Source of the DNA: Pirellulales bacterium
GTDB taxonomy: Bacteria; Planctomycetota; Planctomycetia; Pirellulales; JAEUIK01
DNA: 64,000 nt
Reading direction: 5' to 3'
Assembly: GCA_019636335.1 (NCBI GenBank)
Contig: JAHBXR010000015.1
Location: 94,571-158,570 of the forward strand
In this document: positions 17,836 through 27,153 of the stretch, in pieces
Layout of the letters: each line of letters begins with the position of its first letter
Position numbering within the stretch: position 1 is the first letter of the stretch
Translations under genes and position numbers: made by a program
The notes under the pieces: generated by a model
Databases searched by the model: none
The model's input: only the letters and a program-made list of their open reading frames with translations
Told to the model about the DNA's origin: nothing

Positions 17836-20800
17836 CTATCTTGAAGAGCGCGGCACGCGTCGCGGCACGCGTCGCGGACGCGGCCGGCTGCCTCCCCCGC
17901 CGCCAAAGCCACTTTGGCCGCTGAGCCGGCCGATCGCCTCTTCCACGGCCAGGATATTCGTCTTCTTCAGCGGCACCACGCGCACCGTGCGGGCCGGATC
18001 GGCCGCCGCCTCGTCGAGCGAGTGTACCAATTGCTCGACCTCGACCAGCAGCGGGCCGGGCGCCAGCACGATGATCGAATTGGTCAGTTGATCCACGGCC
18101 AAGGTCATCAGCGGGCCCGAGCTCGAAGCCCCCAGTTGCTGCAACACGCTCGCCAGCTCGCGCGGCACGCCGCTAGGAATCGGCAGCTTCGCCCCGCCCG
18201 ACGTGAGCTGCGTCTGGTAGACATCGCGCAGCACGTCTTCGATCTCTTCGGCCCGGGCGTTGTGGATCTGGATCTGCTTGGGCTTCGTGGCCACGAGCGT
18301 ATCGGGCACGTCGGCCGAATCGAGTACCTCGAGCAGCGCCTCGATCGCGCGGAGATCGGCCTGTCCGGCCTGCACGATCAGGGCGTTGAGCCGCGTGTCG
18401 GGCACGATCGTGACGATGCCGCTGCCCCGTCCGCCGAAAAATCCGCCGCGGAAGAGCTTTTGCAACGTGTCGGCCATGTCGGCGGCGTTGGCGCTCTTCA
18501 GGTTGAAGACGGTGAACTCGCGTCCCGGGCGCCCTCCACCACTTTGCGCCAGGTTGCGCAACAGCGCCTCGAATTGATCGAGCGCCTCGAGATCGTCGGA
18601 GCTGATCGTAATGCGGTCGTTGCTCGGGGCGACAATAATCGGCGGGGGCGTCGGTTCAACCAGTTCGCTCGGCGGCTGGATCGATTCTGCTTCTTCCTCG
18701 TCCGCCGCAGGCTCGGCGGCCACTTCGCTGGTCGCGGGATCGGCCTCGGCAAGCTGGCAGACCCCATCGAGCGGTTCACCATCGATCCCCGACGTGTCCG
18801 GCGAATCGGGGGCGGGTGCTGGCGGAGCGGGGGGCTGCGTTTCGCGGCTTTCACGCAGCGTGGGGGCCACGGCCGACGGGGTAACCACGCGGATCGGATT
18901 CTTGCGCAACTGCGGCCACACGCGCGACAACTCGGCCATCGCCGAGTCGATCTCTTGTCGTCCCATGCGAATGACGCGTAGCTTGCCCCCCCCCGAGCTG
19001 CCGGCGGGAATCTCGACGAGCAGGGGTTCGCCCATCTTGGCCAACAGGCTGCGAATCTCTTTCAATTGCGCGGCGCTGCCGCGGACCACGAGCTGCCCCG
19101 TGGCGGCGTCCGAATCGATCTTGGGCGGATCTTCGCCTCCAAATCGATTGCCGTCGTCGTCGAACAAACGCTCGATCGCCATCTGTGCCGTAAAGGGATC
19201 GACCACCGTCAGCGGAAAGACTTCGAGCTCCTGCGGGGCGGTCTGCATTTGCTCGATGGTCTGGCGAATGATGCGTTGCTGGTCGGGACGCGCCAGCGCT
19301 ACCAGGTGCTTGCTCCGCCGCGATGCGCTCAGCTTCACCTCGGGCGACTTCACGAACAGCGGCGTCAGGGCTTCGAGCACCGTATACGATTCGGCCGTGC
19401 CCAAGGGATGCACTTCGAGCTGCACGGTAGCCTCGGGCGTGCCGGTGCCTTCGATCTCTTCGATCACCGAGCGGATCTTTTCCTGCTGCGACGGCGGCGC
19501 CCAGGCAATCAGCTTCTGCGTGGTGGGGTCGAGCGAGAAGCGAATCTCGGGACGCGTGGCGTAAAGCGTCGTGAGCGTGCTGTAGACGTTCGTGGCCAGC
19601 GAGATCTGCAAGGGATAGACCTTCACCTCGGGCACTTCTCCCGCGGCGGCCGGATGATCCATTTCGGCCACGGCCGCGGCGAGTCGTTCGTGCTCGGCGG
19701 GGAGCGCCGTGGCGACGATCCCCCCCTGCCGCGTATCGATGGCGATCCGCGCCGTCGGCACGAGCGCCTGCATCGTCGAGAGTGCCGCCGTCGGATCGGC
19801 CGCTTCGAGTCGGTAGACCTTGGCGATCGGCTTCTGGTCTTCCGTATTGCCGGCGTTCAATTGTTCGATCGCTTCGCGAATCGCGGCGTGCTCGTCGGCG
19901 GTCCCCCAGGCCAGCACGCTGTGCGACCTGGCATCGCTCAAGACGCGGGCGTCTTTGACCACGCTCTGCAGCATGACCACCAGCGAGCTCGGATCGGCGT
20001 CGCCAATGGGATAGACCGAAAGCGTACGCTGCAACTCGGCGCTCGGCTGCTCTTCCATCTGGGCGATGGCCCGCTCGAGCGCCGCATGGTCCTCGGGCGT
20101 GCCCCAGGCCACCACGCTGCCCGTGTTCGCGTCGATCGCCACGCGCGCCGTCGGCACGAGCGTTTGCAGCACGTAGAGCGACGTGGCTCCGTTGGCGCGG
20201 CGCAGCGGATAGACCACCACGGTGGGCGTTTTCTCGGGAGGCAGCTTACTGTCCATCTGCTCGACGGCGGCCCGGATCGTCTCGTGATCGGCGGGGGTCG
20301 CCCACGCCGCCAGGCTCTGATTCGTGCGATCGGCCGAGAGCCGCGCATTCGGCACCACGGCCTGCAGCATCGTGGCCAGTGGCACGGGATCCGCCTTTTG
20401 AACCGGGTAGACGACGATCCGCGGCCGTTCGCCTTCAGCCGGCAGATCGGCATCCATCGATTCGATCGTCGCCCGCGCTGTGGCCTGATCGCGCGGCTTG
20501 GCGACCACGATAATCTGTCGAGTCTCCGGCTCGACGATGACCTGTGCCTCGGGCAACAAGGTTCGCAGAACGGGCAGCGCCGACTGAGGATTGAAACGCT
20601 CGAGTCGGTAGGTGGTCATCACCGCCTGCTCCTCGGGGGGGAGCTCGCGGTCGAGTTGCGAGATGATCGTGGCGATCGTGGCGTGCTGGTCGGGCTGGGC
20701 CCAGATCGCGATCTCGCCCGTCGTCGCGTCGGGAATCACGCGAATGCCCGGCAATTGCTCGCCGAGCGTCGACAGGGCCGTCGTCACCTTGCGGTGATTC

Positions 20801-22602
20801 GCCAGCGACACCTTGTGAGTCTGCAGTTCATCCTCGGTCTCTTTCGGCGTGGCCTTTTCGACCTGCTCGACGGTCGCGCGGACCGTTTCCTGATCGGCGG
20901 GCGTGGCGATCACGCTCAGACGCTTGGCCTTCTGATCGAACGTGGCTTGCGCTTTCGGGACTACTTTCGCCAGCAACGTCGTTAGCTCGGCCACGTCGTC
21001 GAACGTCAGTTGATAGACCTGCAACTGCGGCACCTGCTCGGCCGGCACATCGACGTCGAGCCGGGCGATCAGCTCTTTGATCCGCTCGTGATCGGTGGGC
21101 GTCGCAAAGGCCACCACGCGCCCCGCACTGCCACCAGCCGAAATGCGCGCCTCGGGCACGAGCGCCGCGAGCGCCGCCACCATCGTCGCCGGTTCGGCCT
21201 TGTGCAGGGTGTACACCTCGAGCGTGCGGTCGCGGTCGGCCGAGTCCGTATCCAACTGGCTCACGGCGCCCGCGATCAACTCCTGATCTCCCGGCGTGGC
21301 CCACGCGGCCAGGCTTCCCGTCTTCGGATCGATCGCCAGGCGCGCACTCGGCGTGACCTGCATGAGAAAATCGAGGATGCTGCGCGCATTGCCCGCCCGC
21401 AGCGGATAGACCTTGAGCTCCGGCTTCTTGTCGGCCGGGGCCTCCTTGCGCATCTCGTCCATCGCCAGTTGAATGCCCGCGTGCTGCGTGGGCGTGGCAA
21501 ACACGGCGATCTGTCCCAGTCGCTGGTCGAGGGCGGCCTTGGCGTCGGGCATGAGCGCCTTGATCATCTCGAGCGCCACGGCGGCGTCGATCGCGTCGAG
21601 CGGATATGCCACGAGCACCGACTTCTCGGGCTCGCCTGGCTTGGCCGAAGGCACCGCACTCGAGGGGAGAGGCATCGATTCAATCACCGCCGCGATCGAG
21701 CGCATCTTGCCGGCCGTATCGGTCACCAGGATCTGCCGCGTTGCCGTTAATGGGGTCGCTTTGCCTTGCGGCCCCAGCAGCGGCGTGATTTCGGCCGTCA
21801 CCTGCGCGGGATCGCGCGTCTCGACCGGAAACAGCACGCTCACGATCTCGAACTTGCCACGGTCGGTCAGTTCTTCGAGCGTGACTCGCGGCACGAGATC
21901 GCCCGGCACCCCCTCGGTCACGTTGAGCAACATGAGCATGTTGTCGCGGCGAATGAGCGTGTACCCCTTGGTCAGCAGCACGCCGTTGAGCAGGTCGATG
22001 GCGTCGGCCACCGTGTACTCGCGCGAGTCGGTGTAGTTGAACGAACCGGGGGGAGGCGCATCGAGCACCAGCGATAGCCCCGCCTGATCGGCAAACCAGC
22101 TCAGCACGTCGGTCCAGGGCTGAAAGCGGAAGCTGAAGCGCAGCTTCTTTTCTGTCGGCGCTTCGACAGCGGGGCGCAATTTGCCCGCCGCGATCATGCG
22201 CTGCCAGGCGGCCCGCTGGTCCTCGGTCAGGACGGCGGCCAGTTGAGTTTCGACGGCCGCGATAATCTCGGGACGCTTCGACTCCGGCGCGTCGCGCAGC
22301 GATTCGGCACGTTCGGCCACGAGCTTGCGAATCTTGGTCGACTGCGCCTCACTCAGGCCGAGTTGCTGCGCAATCGCGGGGTCGATCAGTGCCACGTAGC
22401 TGGGACCTTCGGCCGTGGGGGCCGGCGCTGCCGGAGTGGCTGCCGGCGCAGGCGCCGTAGGGGGCGTGGGCTCAGTGGCCGCTGGTGTCGAGGGCTCCTG
22501 CGCGCGCAGCACGACCGGGTTGCCAGCGACGAGCAGACAGAGCAGCAAACCCAGCAGCGCGATCAGAGATCCCGTGCGAAACGGGAAGGCAAGGCATGAC
22601 AC
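17836..22602 (-). CDS. Giant exported protein of about 16 tandem secretin N-type repeats, no barrel
   Basis: About 1,588 residues. A signal peptide (GSLIALLGLLLCLLVAG) is followed by a helical segment (QLGLSEAQSTKIRKLVAE), an STN-like short domain (about residues 145-225) and about 16 repeats of about 80-95 residues. Each repeat has a strand such as VVVYPLRRANG, a helix, a strand such as VPTARVAIDANTGSVVAWGTP and a helix ending in QMD or QLD. This is the pattern of the Secretin_N (NolW-like) ring-building fold. No secretin barrel motif follows; the protein ends in a basic RPRPRRVPRRVPRSSR tail. GTG 22602 has GGGAG eight bases upstream; ATG 22680 is an alternative. A periplasmic scaffold linked to the T2SS is an inference. 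Confidence 0.8.
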   Translation of the reverse strand: MSCLAFPFRTGSLIALLGLLLCLLVAGNPVVLRAQEPSTPAATEPTPPTAPAPAATPAAPAPTAEGPSYVALIDPAIAQQLGLSEAQSTKIRKLVAERAESLRDAPESKRPEIIAAVETQLAAVLTEDQRAAWQRMIAAGKLRPAVEAPTEKKLRFSFRFQPWTDVLSWFADQAGLSLVLDAPPPGSFNYTDSREYTVADAIDLLNGVLLTKGYTLIRRDNMLMLLNVTEGVPGDLVPRVTLEELTDRGKFEIVSVLFPVETRDPAQVTAEITPLLGPQGKATPLTATRQILVTDTAGKMRSIAAVIESMPLPSSAVPSAKPGEPEKSVLVAYPLDAIDAAVALEMIKALMPDAKAALDQRLGQIAVFATPTQHAGIQLAMDEMRKEAPADKKPELKVYPLRAGNARSILDFLMQVTPSARLAIDPKTGSLAAWATPGDQELIAGAVSQLDTDSADRDRTLEVYTLHKAEPATMVAALAALVPEARISAGGSAGRVVAFATPTDHERIKELIARLDVDVPAEQVPQLQVYQLTFDDVAELTTLLAKVVPKAQATFDQKAKRLSVIATPADQETVRATVEQVEKATPKETEDELQTHKVSLANHRKVTTALSTLGEQLPGIRVIPDATTGEIAIWAQPDQHATIATIISQLDRELPPEEQAVMTTYRLERFNPQSALPVLRTLLPEAQVIVEPETRQIIVVAKPRDQATARATIESMDADLPAEGERPRIVVYPVQKADPVPLATMLQAVVPNARLSADRTNQSLAAWATPADHETIRAAVEQMDSKLPPEKTPTVVVYPLRRANGATSLYVLQTLVPTARVAIDANTGSVVAWGTPEDHAALERAIAQMEEQPSAELQRTLSVYPIGDADPSSLVVMLQSVVKDARVLSDARSHSVLAWGTADEHAAIREAIEQLNAGNTEDQKPIAKVYRLEAADPTAALSTMQALVPTARIAIDTRQGGIVATALPAEHERLAAAVAEMDHPAAAGEVPEVKVYPLQISLATNVYSTLTTLYATRPEIRFSLDPTTQKLIAWAPPSQQEKIRSVIEEIEGTGTPEATVQLEVHPLGTAESYTVLEALTPLFVKSPEVKLSASRRSKHLVALARPDQQRIIRQTIEQMQTAPQELEVFPLTVVDPFTAQMAIERLFDDDGNRFGGEDPPKIDSDAATGQLVVRGSAAQLKEIRSLLAKMGEPLLVEIPAGSSGGGKLRVIRMGRQEIDSAMAELSRVWPQLRKNPIRVVTPSAVAPTLRESRETQPPAPPAPAPDSPDTSGIDGEPLDGVCQLAEADPATSEVAAEPAADEEEAESIQPPSELVEPTPPPIIVAPSNDRITISSDDLEALDQFEALLRNLAQSGGGRPGREFTVFNLKSANAADMADTLQKLFRGGFFGGRGSGIVTIVPDTRLNALIVQAGQADLRAIEALLEVLDSADVPDTLVATKPKQIQIHNARAEEIEDVLRDVYQTQLTSGGAKLPIPSGVPRELASVLQQLGASSSGPLMTLAVDQLTNSIIVLAPGPLLVEVEQLVHSLDEAAADPARTVRVVPLKKTNILAVEEAIGRLSGQSGFGGGGGSRPRPRRVPRRVPRSSR

Positions 22603-22838
22603 GATCCAGGCTCCCAGGGGGTGGGATGTCGGCAGGCGGGCGTAGCGAGTACGGGCACCACCAGGGGTACCACCCCTCATGGTAGTCGCCGGGCACGCCC
22701 CATGCCAGCGCGAAGTGGTACGAAAAGCCCCTGGTTTCAGGCTCTTTCTAGCTCTCGAGTTAATCTTGCCAGCAGCATTGCGGTAATCAAAGAGAGGGAT
22801 TTGCCGAAGTCCACCTGAACGGTACCCGGAGATTCGCG

Positions 22839-23780
22839 ATGAAGAGCCCCGGTCGTGTCGTGGTCGCCGGAGGCAGCGGCTTTCTCGGCGTCTCGCTGGC
22901 GAAGCACCTGGCCGATCTCGGCTGGTCGGTCGTCGTACTCTCGCGTCATCGGCCGAACATCACCGGACCGTGGCGACATGTAAGCTGGGACGCCCGCCAC
23001 CTGGGCGATTGGGTGCAGCAACTGGAGGGCGCAAGCGGTCTGGTGAATCTCGTCGGCCGAAGTGTCGATTGCATCAAGACCCCCGATCACCAGGATGAGA
23101 TTCTCCGCTCACGTGTCGAGGCGACCCACGTGCTCGGACGTGCCGTCCGCGCAATCGAAAACGCTCCACCGGTTTGGGTCCAGATGAGCACGGCGCACCT
23201 TTACGGCGATCCGCCACAGATGACGTGTAGCGAGGATTCGCCGTTCGGCTATGGCTTTGCCCCCACGATCGGGCAAGCCTGGGAGACCACGTTTGCCGAA
23301 AGCGTGCTGCCCACCCAGCGTGCTGTGATTCTGCGTACGAGTTTCGTGATCGGTCGCGATCGAGGAGCCGGCGGCGGTGCCTTATCTCGCCTGCTGACGC
23401 TGGTCCGTTGCGGCCTGGGGGGCAAGGTCGGATCGGGCACGCAAGGAATGAGTTGGATCCACGAGACCGACTTGAACCGCTTATTCGAACGTGCCCTGAC
23501 CGATCGCAGCATGCGGGGACCCTACATCGCGTCGTCGCCGCATCCGGTCTCGCAAAGAGACTTCATGCGCGCATTGCGTCGCGCAGTCGGCATGCCGCTT
23601 GGATTGCCTGCTTATGCGTGGATGGTGAGACTGGGTGCGCCGTTGTTCATGCGCACCGATCCGGAGCTGGCACTCTACGGCCGATACGTCGTCTCGACAC
23701 GTTTGCCAGAGGAAGGCTTTGCCTTTCGATTCCCCGATCTAAAAGCAGCGCTGGCCGACCTGCTCGAACGCTCTCGGTAG
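22839..23780 (+). CDS. TIGR01777-family epimerase (extended SDR)
   Basis: A 313-residue protein with an N-terminal NAD(P)-binding motif GGSGFLG and the family signature STAHLYGD around residue 115, instead of the usual YxxxK order of classical SDRs. The end ([20 protein letters not shown] and the following helix) fits the DUF1731 cap. The substrate is unknown; members are annotated as nucleoside-diphosphate sugar epimerases or cell division inhibitor SulA homologues, neither of which is well supported. It stands alone, divergent from the giant repeat gene. Confidence 0.85.
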   Translation: MKSPGRVVVAGGSGFLGVSLAKHLADLGWSVVVLSRHRPNITGPWRHVSWDARHLGDWVQQLEGASGLVNLVGRSVDCIKTPDHQDEILRSRVEATHVLGRAVRAIENAPPVWVQMSTAHLYGDPPQMTCSEDSPFGYGFAPTIGQAWETTFAESVLPTQRAVILRTSFVIGRDRGAGGGALSRLLTLVRCGLGGKVGSGTQGMSWIHETDLNRLFERALTDRSMRGPYIASSPHPVSQRDFMRALRRAVGMPLGLPAYAWMVRLGAPLFMRTDPELALYGRYVVSTRLPEEGFAFRFPDLKAALADLLERSR

Positions 23781-23865
23781 CCGGGATGACTTCGAATACG
23801 TCGGCAGTACAGAATGCGGAATGGACCGGCGGGGGGAACCGAGTCAGAACTTGACTCCCAGCATG

Positions 23866-23937
23866 TTAGACGTGTCGTTCTTGATCGCGGGCACCATGAA
23901 TCACAGCCACGATGCGAACGCCGTCAGCGAGAATCAT
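23866..23937 (-). pseudogene. C-terminal stump of a RelE/ParE-family toxin
   Basis: A 23-codon frame translated from the ATG overlapping the antitoxin end gives GVRIVAVIHGARDQERHV before TAA. The R-I-V-A-V-I-H-G-A-R-D pattern is the last strand and tail of ParE/RelE toxins, which are normally about 95-100 residues. Everything before it is missing. The frame lies where the toxin should be, directly behind the antitoxin, so the toxin gene appears to have lost about 75 codons. Confidence 0.65.
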
Positions 23938-24199
23938 TCTCGGCGGCAGTCTCGCGAGCCATTTGCCGCAATGCGTCCCAGAATTCCGGTGTGACGGGCT
24001 TCAGCCGACCCGCGTGCGCCGATTCAATCCCACGCTCTACTGTCTCCAGGTGATCGTCTGGTACAAAATGGCTCGGTTCGGTCTTTTCGGGCAGGGCCTC
24101 GACGGCAGCCTCCAGAGCCGCTTCCTTGGACGGATACAGACCGCCGGCAACGATCTGGTCCAGGTACTGCTCAGATTGTGGTGAAAGTTCATGATGCAT
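23924..24199 (-). CDS. ParD/RHH-type antitoxin, now without a full toxin
   Basis: A 91-residue protein. LSPQSEQYLDQIVAGGLYPSKEAALEAAV is the ribbon-helix-helix pattern of ParD-like antitoxins, and the acidic C-terminal part would wrap the toxin. Antitoxin length is near normal, but the last codons (NDSR) run out of frame into the toxin stump, so the native C-terminus may also be altered. A perfect inverted repeat at the start codon suits self-repression. It is the likely survivor of a degraded toxin-antitoxin module. Confidence 0.75.
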   Translation of the reverse strand: MHHELSPQSEQYLDQIVAGGLYPSKEAALEAAVEALPEKTEPSHFVPDDHLETVERGIESAHAGRLKPVTPEFWDALRQMARETAAENDSR

Positions 24200-24213
24200 A
24201 GTGTGTCACACTA
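24199..24213. promoter_or_regulatory. Operator-like palindrome at the antitoxin start
   Basis: TAGTGTG and CACACTA surround a single central base, a perfect 7-bp inverted repeat that ends on the first base of the antitoxin ATG. RHH antitoxins of this family commonly bind such palindromes over their own promoter, so autoregulation is the expected role. Confidence 0.6.
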
Positions 24214-24292
24214 GCACGAAACGTGGCCGCGAGACAATGAAAACGGCAACAATCGGGCCACCGGGCCACTGCCCTTGCAGTCCTCTGGGCAA

Positions 24293-25387
24293 CTACCCTG
24301 TCTCGAGCACCAAGCGCACGTCGTCGCGGCTGACGTTTCCCACCAGTTCCACGTGCCCCATGCGTGTGGGGAGCACGAAGCGGAGACGGCCGTGCTCGAC
24401 CTTCTTGTCGTGCGACATGGAGGCCAGCAGCTCGTCGACGTCCACCTCGGGCACTTCGATGGGCAAGCCGAGCGCGGTGAGCAGTTTCATCTGCCGGCTC
24501 GTCATATCGGCGGGAATGCGTCCCAGCCGCTCCGCCAGACGCGAAGCGCACACCATGCCGATCGAGACCGCCTCACCGTGCAGGTATTGCCCATAGCCAG
24601 TCACCGCCTCGAAGGCGTGACAGAACGTGTGCCCGTAATTGAGCACGGCGCGGAGTCCCGTCTCCTCGCGCTCGTCCTGGCGCACGACGTCGGCCTTCAA
24701 CTCGCAGCTCCGCGCGATGATGTGCCGCAGCACCGCTGGATCGCGCGCGAGGATGCCGCGCACGTTTGCTTCGAGATAAGCAAAGAAATCGGCATCGAGA
24801 ATCACACCGTACTTCACCACTTCGGCCAGCCCGGCGAGATACTCTCGCTCGGGAAGCGAAGCGAGCACCTCGGTGTCGATCAGCACTAGCATCGGTTGCC
24901 AGAACGCGCCGACGATGTTCTTGGCCCCGGGCAGATTCACGCCCGTCTTGCCGCCGACCGAGCTATCGACCTGCGCCAGCAGCGTCGTCGGAACCTGCAC
25001 GAACCCCAGTCCGCGGGCAAAGCCGGCCGCGGCGAAACCGGCCAGATCACCGATCACCCCGCCGCCGACAGCCACGACGACCGTCTTGCGATCGGCCTTC
25101 AGTTCCAGCAGCTTTTGCCACAGCTCGCAGACGCTGTCGAGCGATTTGGTCTCTTCGCCCGGCTCCACGACGAGTACATCGACGGCGATGCCCCGCTGCG
25201 AAAGAGTTTCGGCCACGTCGAGCGCGAAAGGATCCTCGACGTGCTCGTCGGTGACAATCACTGCGTGCGAAACCGGACGCAGCGCTGTCAGCCGCTCGCC
25301 GAGTTGCGCCAGATTGCCCGAGCCCAGGCAGATATCGTATCCACGCTCGGCCAGCTCGACGCGGACGACCTGGTCAGAGTGGGACAC
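24293..25387 (-). CDS. aroB: 3-dehydroquinate synthase
   Basis: Second step of the shikimate pathway: converts DAHP to 3-dehydroquinate with NAD and a divalent metal. Family motifs are complete: the nucleotide loop VGGGVIGDLAGFAAA, TTLLAQVDSSVGGKTGVN, EVVKYGVI, GHTFCHAFE and HGEAVSIGM (metal-binding His and Glu). The length of 364 residues is normal. GTG 25387 is chosen because it starts the conserved part and has GGGAG eight bases before it; longer frames to 25672 are not conserved. It follows the small gene 25429-25650 by 41 bases, probably in one transcript. Confidence 0.95.
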   Translation of the reverse strand: MSHSDQVVRVELAERGYDICLGSGNLAQLGERLTALRPVSHAVIVTDEHVEDPFALDVAETLSQRGIAVDVLVVEPGEETKSLDSVCELWQKLLELKADRKTVVVAVGGGVIGDLAGFAAAGFARGLGFVQVPTTLLAQVDSSVGGKTGVNLPGAKNIVGAFWQPMLVLIDTEVLASLPEREYLAGLAEVVKYGVILDADFFAYLEANVRGILARDPAVLRHIIARSCELKADVVRQDEREETGLRAVLNYGHTFCHAFEAVTGYGQYLHGEAVSIGMVCASRLAERLGRIPADMTSRQMKLLTALGLPIEVPEVDVDELLASMSHDKKVEHGRLRFVLPTRMGHVELVGNVSRDDVRLVLETG

Positions 25388-25428
25388 GCGCTGGGCTCCC
25401 GAAAATGAGCGGACACACCGAGGGGGGC

Positions 25429-25650
25429 CTAGCTGGTCCGCTCGACGTCGGCCGATGTGACCGTGATCTTGCGGGCAAAGCCGGTGTGCAGCCGGGCGTA
25501 TTCGAGCTGGGCCGCCTGCTGCGGCTCGGAGTGCAGGCGAGACTCGACCTTCGCCTTGGTGGCCGCATCCACGTCGTCGAGCTCGTCGGGCCAGATGGTC
25601 TCGGTCTCGATGACGAGGGCTTCGCGGTAGGGATCGAACTCGTTGGCCAT
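25429..25650 (-). CDS. Small conserved planctomycete protein of unknown function
   Basis: A 73-residue soluble acidic protein (MANEFDPYREALVIETETIW at the start). It has no signal peptide, membrane segment or Cys. The middle, DELDDVDAATKAKVESRLHSE, looks like one helix pair. I recognise no family. It sits directly upstream of aroB on the same strand and is likely translated from the same message. Confidence 0.6.
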   Translation of the reverse strand: MANEFDPYREALVIETETIWPDELDDVDAATKAKVESRLHSEPQQAAQLEYARLHTGFARKITVTSADVERTS

Positions 25651-25776
25651 CGTAACTCTCGTGGTTCGGCAACTGCGGCCGCTCGCCGAAGGCGGCCCGC
25701 TGCCAGTATACTGCGCGGCCTACGAGTGAAAAGTGCCGCCCTGCGCCGTACTCTTTGTGTGGCGGTCAAAGCAGTG

Positions 25777-25863
25777 GGGTAGCACGGATGGTTTACCGGA
25801 TTCGTGTTGCCAGGGTGTGGTCGCCAAGTCGGAAAACCGTCCGTGTCGCGCAGCGACAAGCGG
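25777..25863 (+). repeat. Dispersed structured element, family A, copy 1
   Basis: GGGTAGCACGGATGGTTTACCGG at the left pairs with CGGAAAACCGTCCGT at the right (13 of 15 arm positions complementary). Immediately after comes GTCGC-GCA-GCGAC, a small perfect hairpin, then AAGCGG. Further copies lie at 34514-34592, 34645-34726 (inverted) and 46838-46923. Here it lies between divergent genes, upstream of the CoA-transferase. Confidence 0.85.
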
Positions 25864-25932
25864 ATGAGGGGCGACGGTCCATTTCTCTCCCTCGTTCTCC
25901 ACCGTTTAGTTTTAGTTGACACGAGAGACGCG

Positions 25933-27153
25933 ATGCCCGAACCACGCTTGCCCCTGGCGGGTCTGAAGGTGCTGGATCTGTCGCGGATCCTGGCCGGACC
26001 GGTCTGTACGCAGTTGCTGGCCGATCTGGGGGCCGACGTGGTCAAGGTCGAACGGCCGGGGTTGGGAGACGACACGCGCCAGTGGGGGCCGCCGTTTCTC
26101 GGCGCCGAGGGGCCCAGCGCTTATTACCTCTCCTGCAATCGGAACAAGCGCTCGCTGGCGCTCGACCTCTCGCACGCCGACAGCAGACCGCTTCTGGCCG
26201 ATCTCATCCGCCAGGCCGATGTGCTCCTCGAAAACTTTCTACCCGACACGCTCGACAAGCTCGGCCTGCGCCCCGAGCGTCTCCGCGAGCTCAACCCAGG
26301 CCTCGTCTCCTGCTCGATCTCGGGCTTTGGCCGCACGGGACCCCTGGCGGACGTGCCGGGCTATGACCTCGTGATCCAGGCCCGCTCCGGGCTCATGTCG
26401 ATCACCGGCGAGCCGGACGGCATGCCCATGAAGGTCGGCGTCGCCATCACCGACGTCATCACGGGACTCTACGCCGCGGTGAGCATCCTGGCCGGGCTGC
26501 ACGCGCGCGAGAGACCGGGCGATCCGGCCCGCGACGGGATGGCCTTCGACCTGGCGCTGGCCGATTGCACGCTGGCCAGCCTCGTCAACGTGGCGCAAAG
26601 CGCGCTCGTCACGGGCAAACGCCCGGTGCGCTACGGGAACGCTCATCCCAACATCGTGCCGTACGAGGCCTTCGCCACCGCCGATGGTCATCTCGTTTTG
26701 GCCGTGGGCAACGACCGGCAGTGGCAGCGATTCTGCCAAGCCGCCGGGCGGGCCGATCTGGCGGGTGACGAGCGTTTTGCGACGAACCCTGCCCGAGTCG
26801 CCGCGCGCGAGGCGTTGATTCCCCTCGTGGCCGAAGAATTGGCGCGCCGCACGACGCGCCAGTGGGAACGGCTGCTCACCGGGGCTGACGTCCCGCATGC
26901 CCCGGTGCTGTCGCTCGATCAGACTCTCGCCGATCCGCAGTACGCCGCGCGCGAGATGATCGTCGACGTGGTCGACACGGCGGGCCGCAATTACAAACTA
27001 CTCTCCACACCAGTGCATTGGCGCGACGAACCCACCCGCGAGGTAAAGGCTCCCCCCGCGCTCGGCGCACACACTGACGAAGTGCTTGCCGAGTGGCTGG
27101 GGCGCTCGCGAGAAGAGATCCAAACGCTCCGCGCAGCGGGAGCCATCGCATGA
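25933..27153 (+). CDS. CaiB/BaiF family CoA-transferase (class III)
   Basis: A 406-residue enzyme that moves CoA between carboxylic acids. Family features are LDLSRILAGPVCTQLLADLG near the start, VKVERPGLGDDTR, and SGFGRTGPLADVPGYDLVIQ, whose Asp in PGYD is the expected acyl-anchoring residue (Asp169 in formyl-CoA transferase). Downstream parts (NIVPYEAFATADGHL and GNDRQWQRFC) complete the domain-swapped fold. The substrate cannot be told. ATG 25933 begins the conserved domain. It is coupled to the next gene by an ATGA overlap. Confidence 0.9.
   Translation: MPEPRLPLAGLKVLDLSRILAGPVCTQLLADLGADVVKVERPGLGDDTRQWGPPFLGAEGPSAYYLSCNRNKRSLALDLSHADSRPLLADLIRQADVLLENFLPDTLDKLGLRPERLRELNPGLVSCSISGFGRTGPLADVPGYDLVIQARSGLMSITGEPDGMPMKVGVAITDVITGLYAAVSILAGLHARERPGDPARDGMAFDLALADCTLASLVNVAQSALVTGKRPVRYGNAHPNIVPYEAFATADGHLVLAVGNDRQWQRFCQAAGRADLAGDERFATNPARVAAREALIPLVAEELARRTTRQWERLLTGADVPHAPVLSLDQTLADPQYAAREMIVDVVDTAGRNYKLLSTPVHWRDEPTREVKAPPALGAHTDEVLAEWLGRSREEIQTLRAAGAIA

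Noticed and set aside
19066..20985. A 639-codon plus-strand frame opposite the giant repeat protein gene
   Set aside because: It is basic, His/Arg-rich and repetitive only because the real gene is repetitive; no known motifs.
17836..22602. The regular repeats as a CRISPR-like or tandem DNA repeat array
   Set aside because: The repetition is at protein level with about 20-40 percent identity; the DNA is not repeated with fixed spacers.
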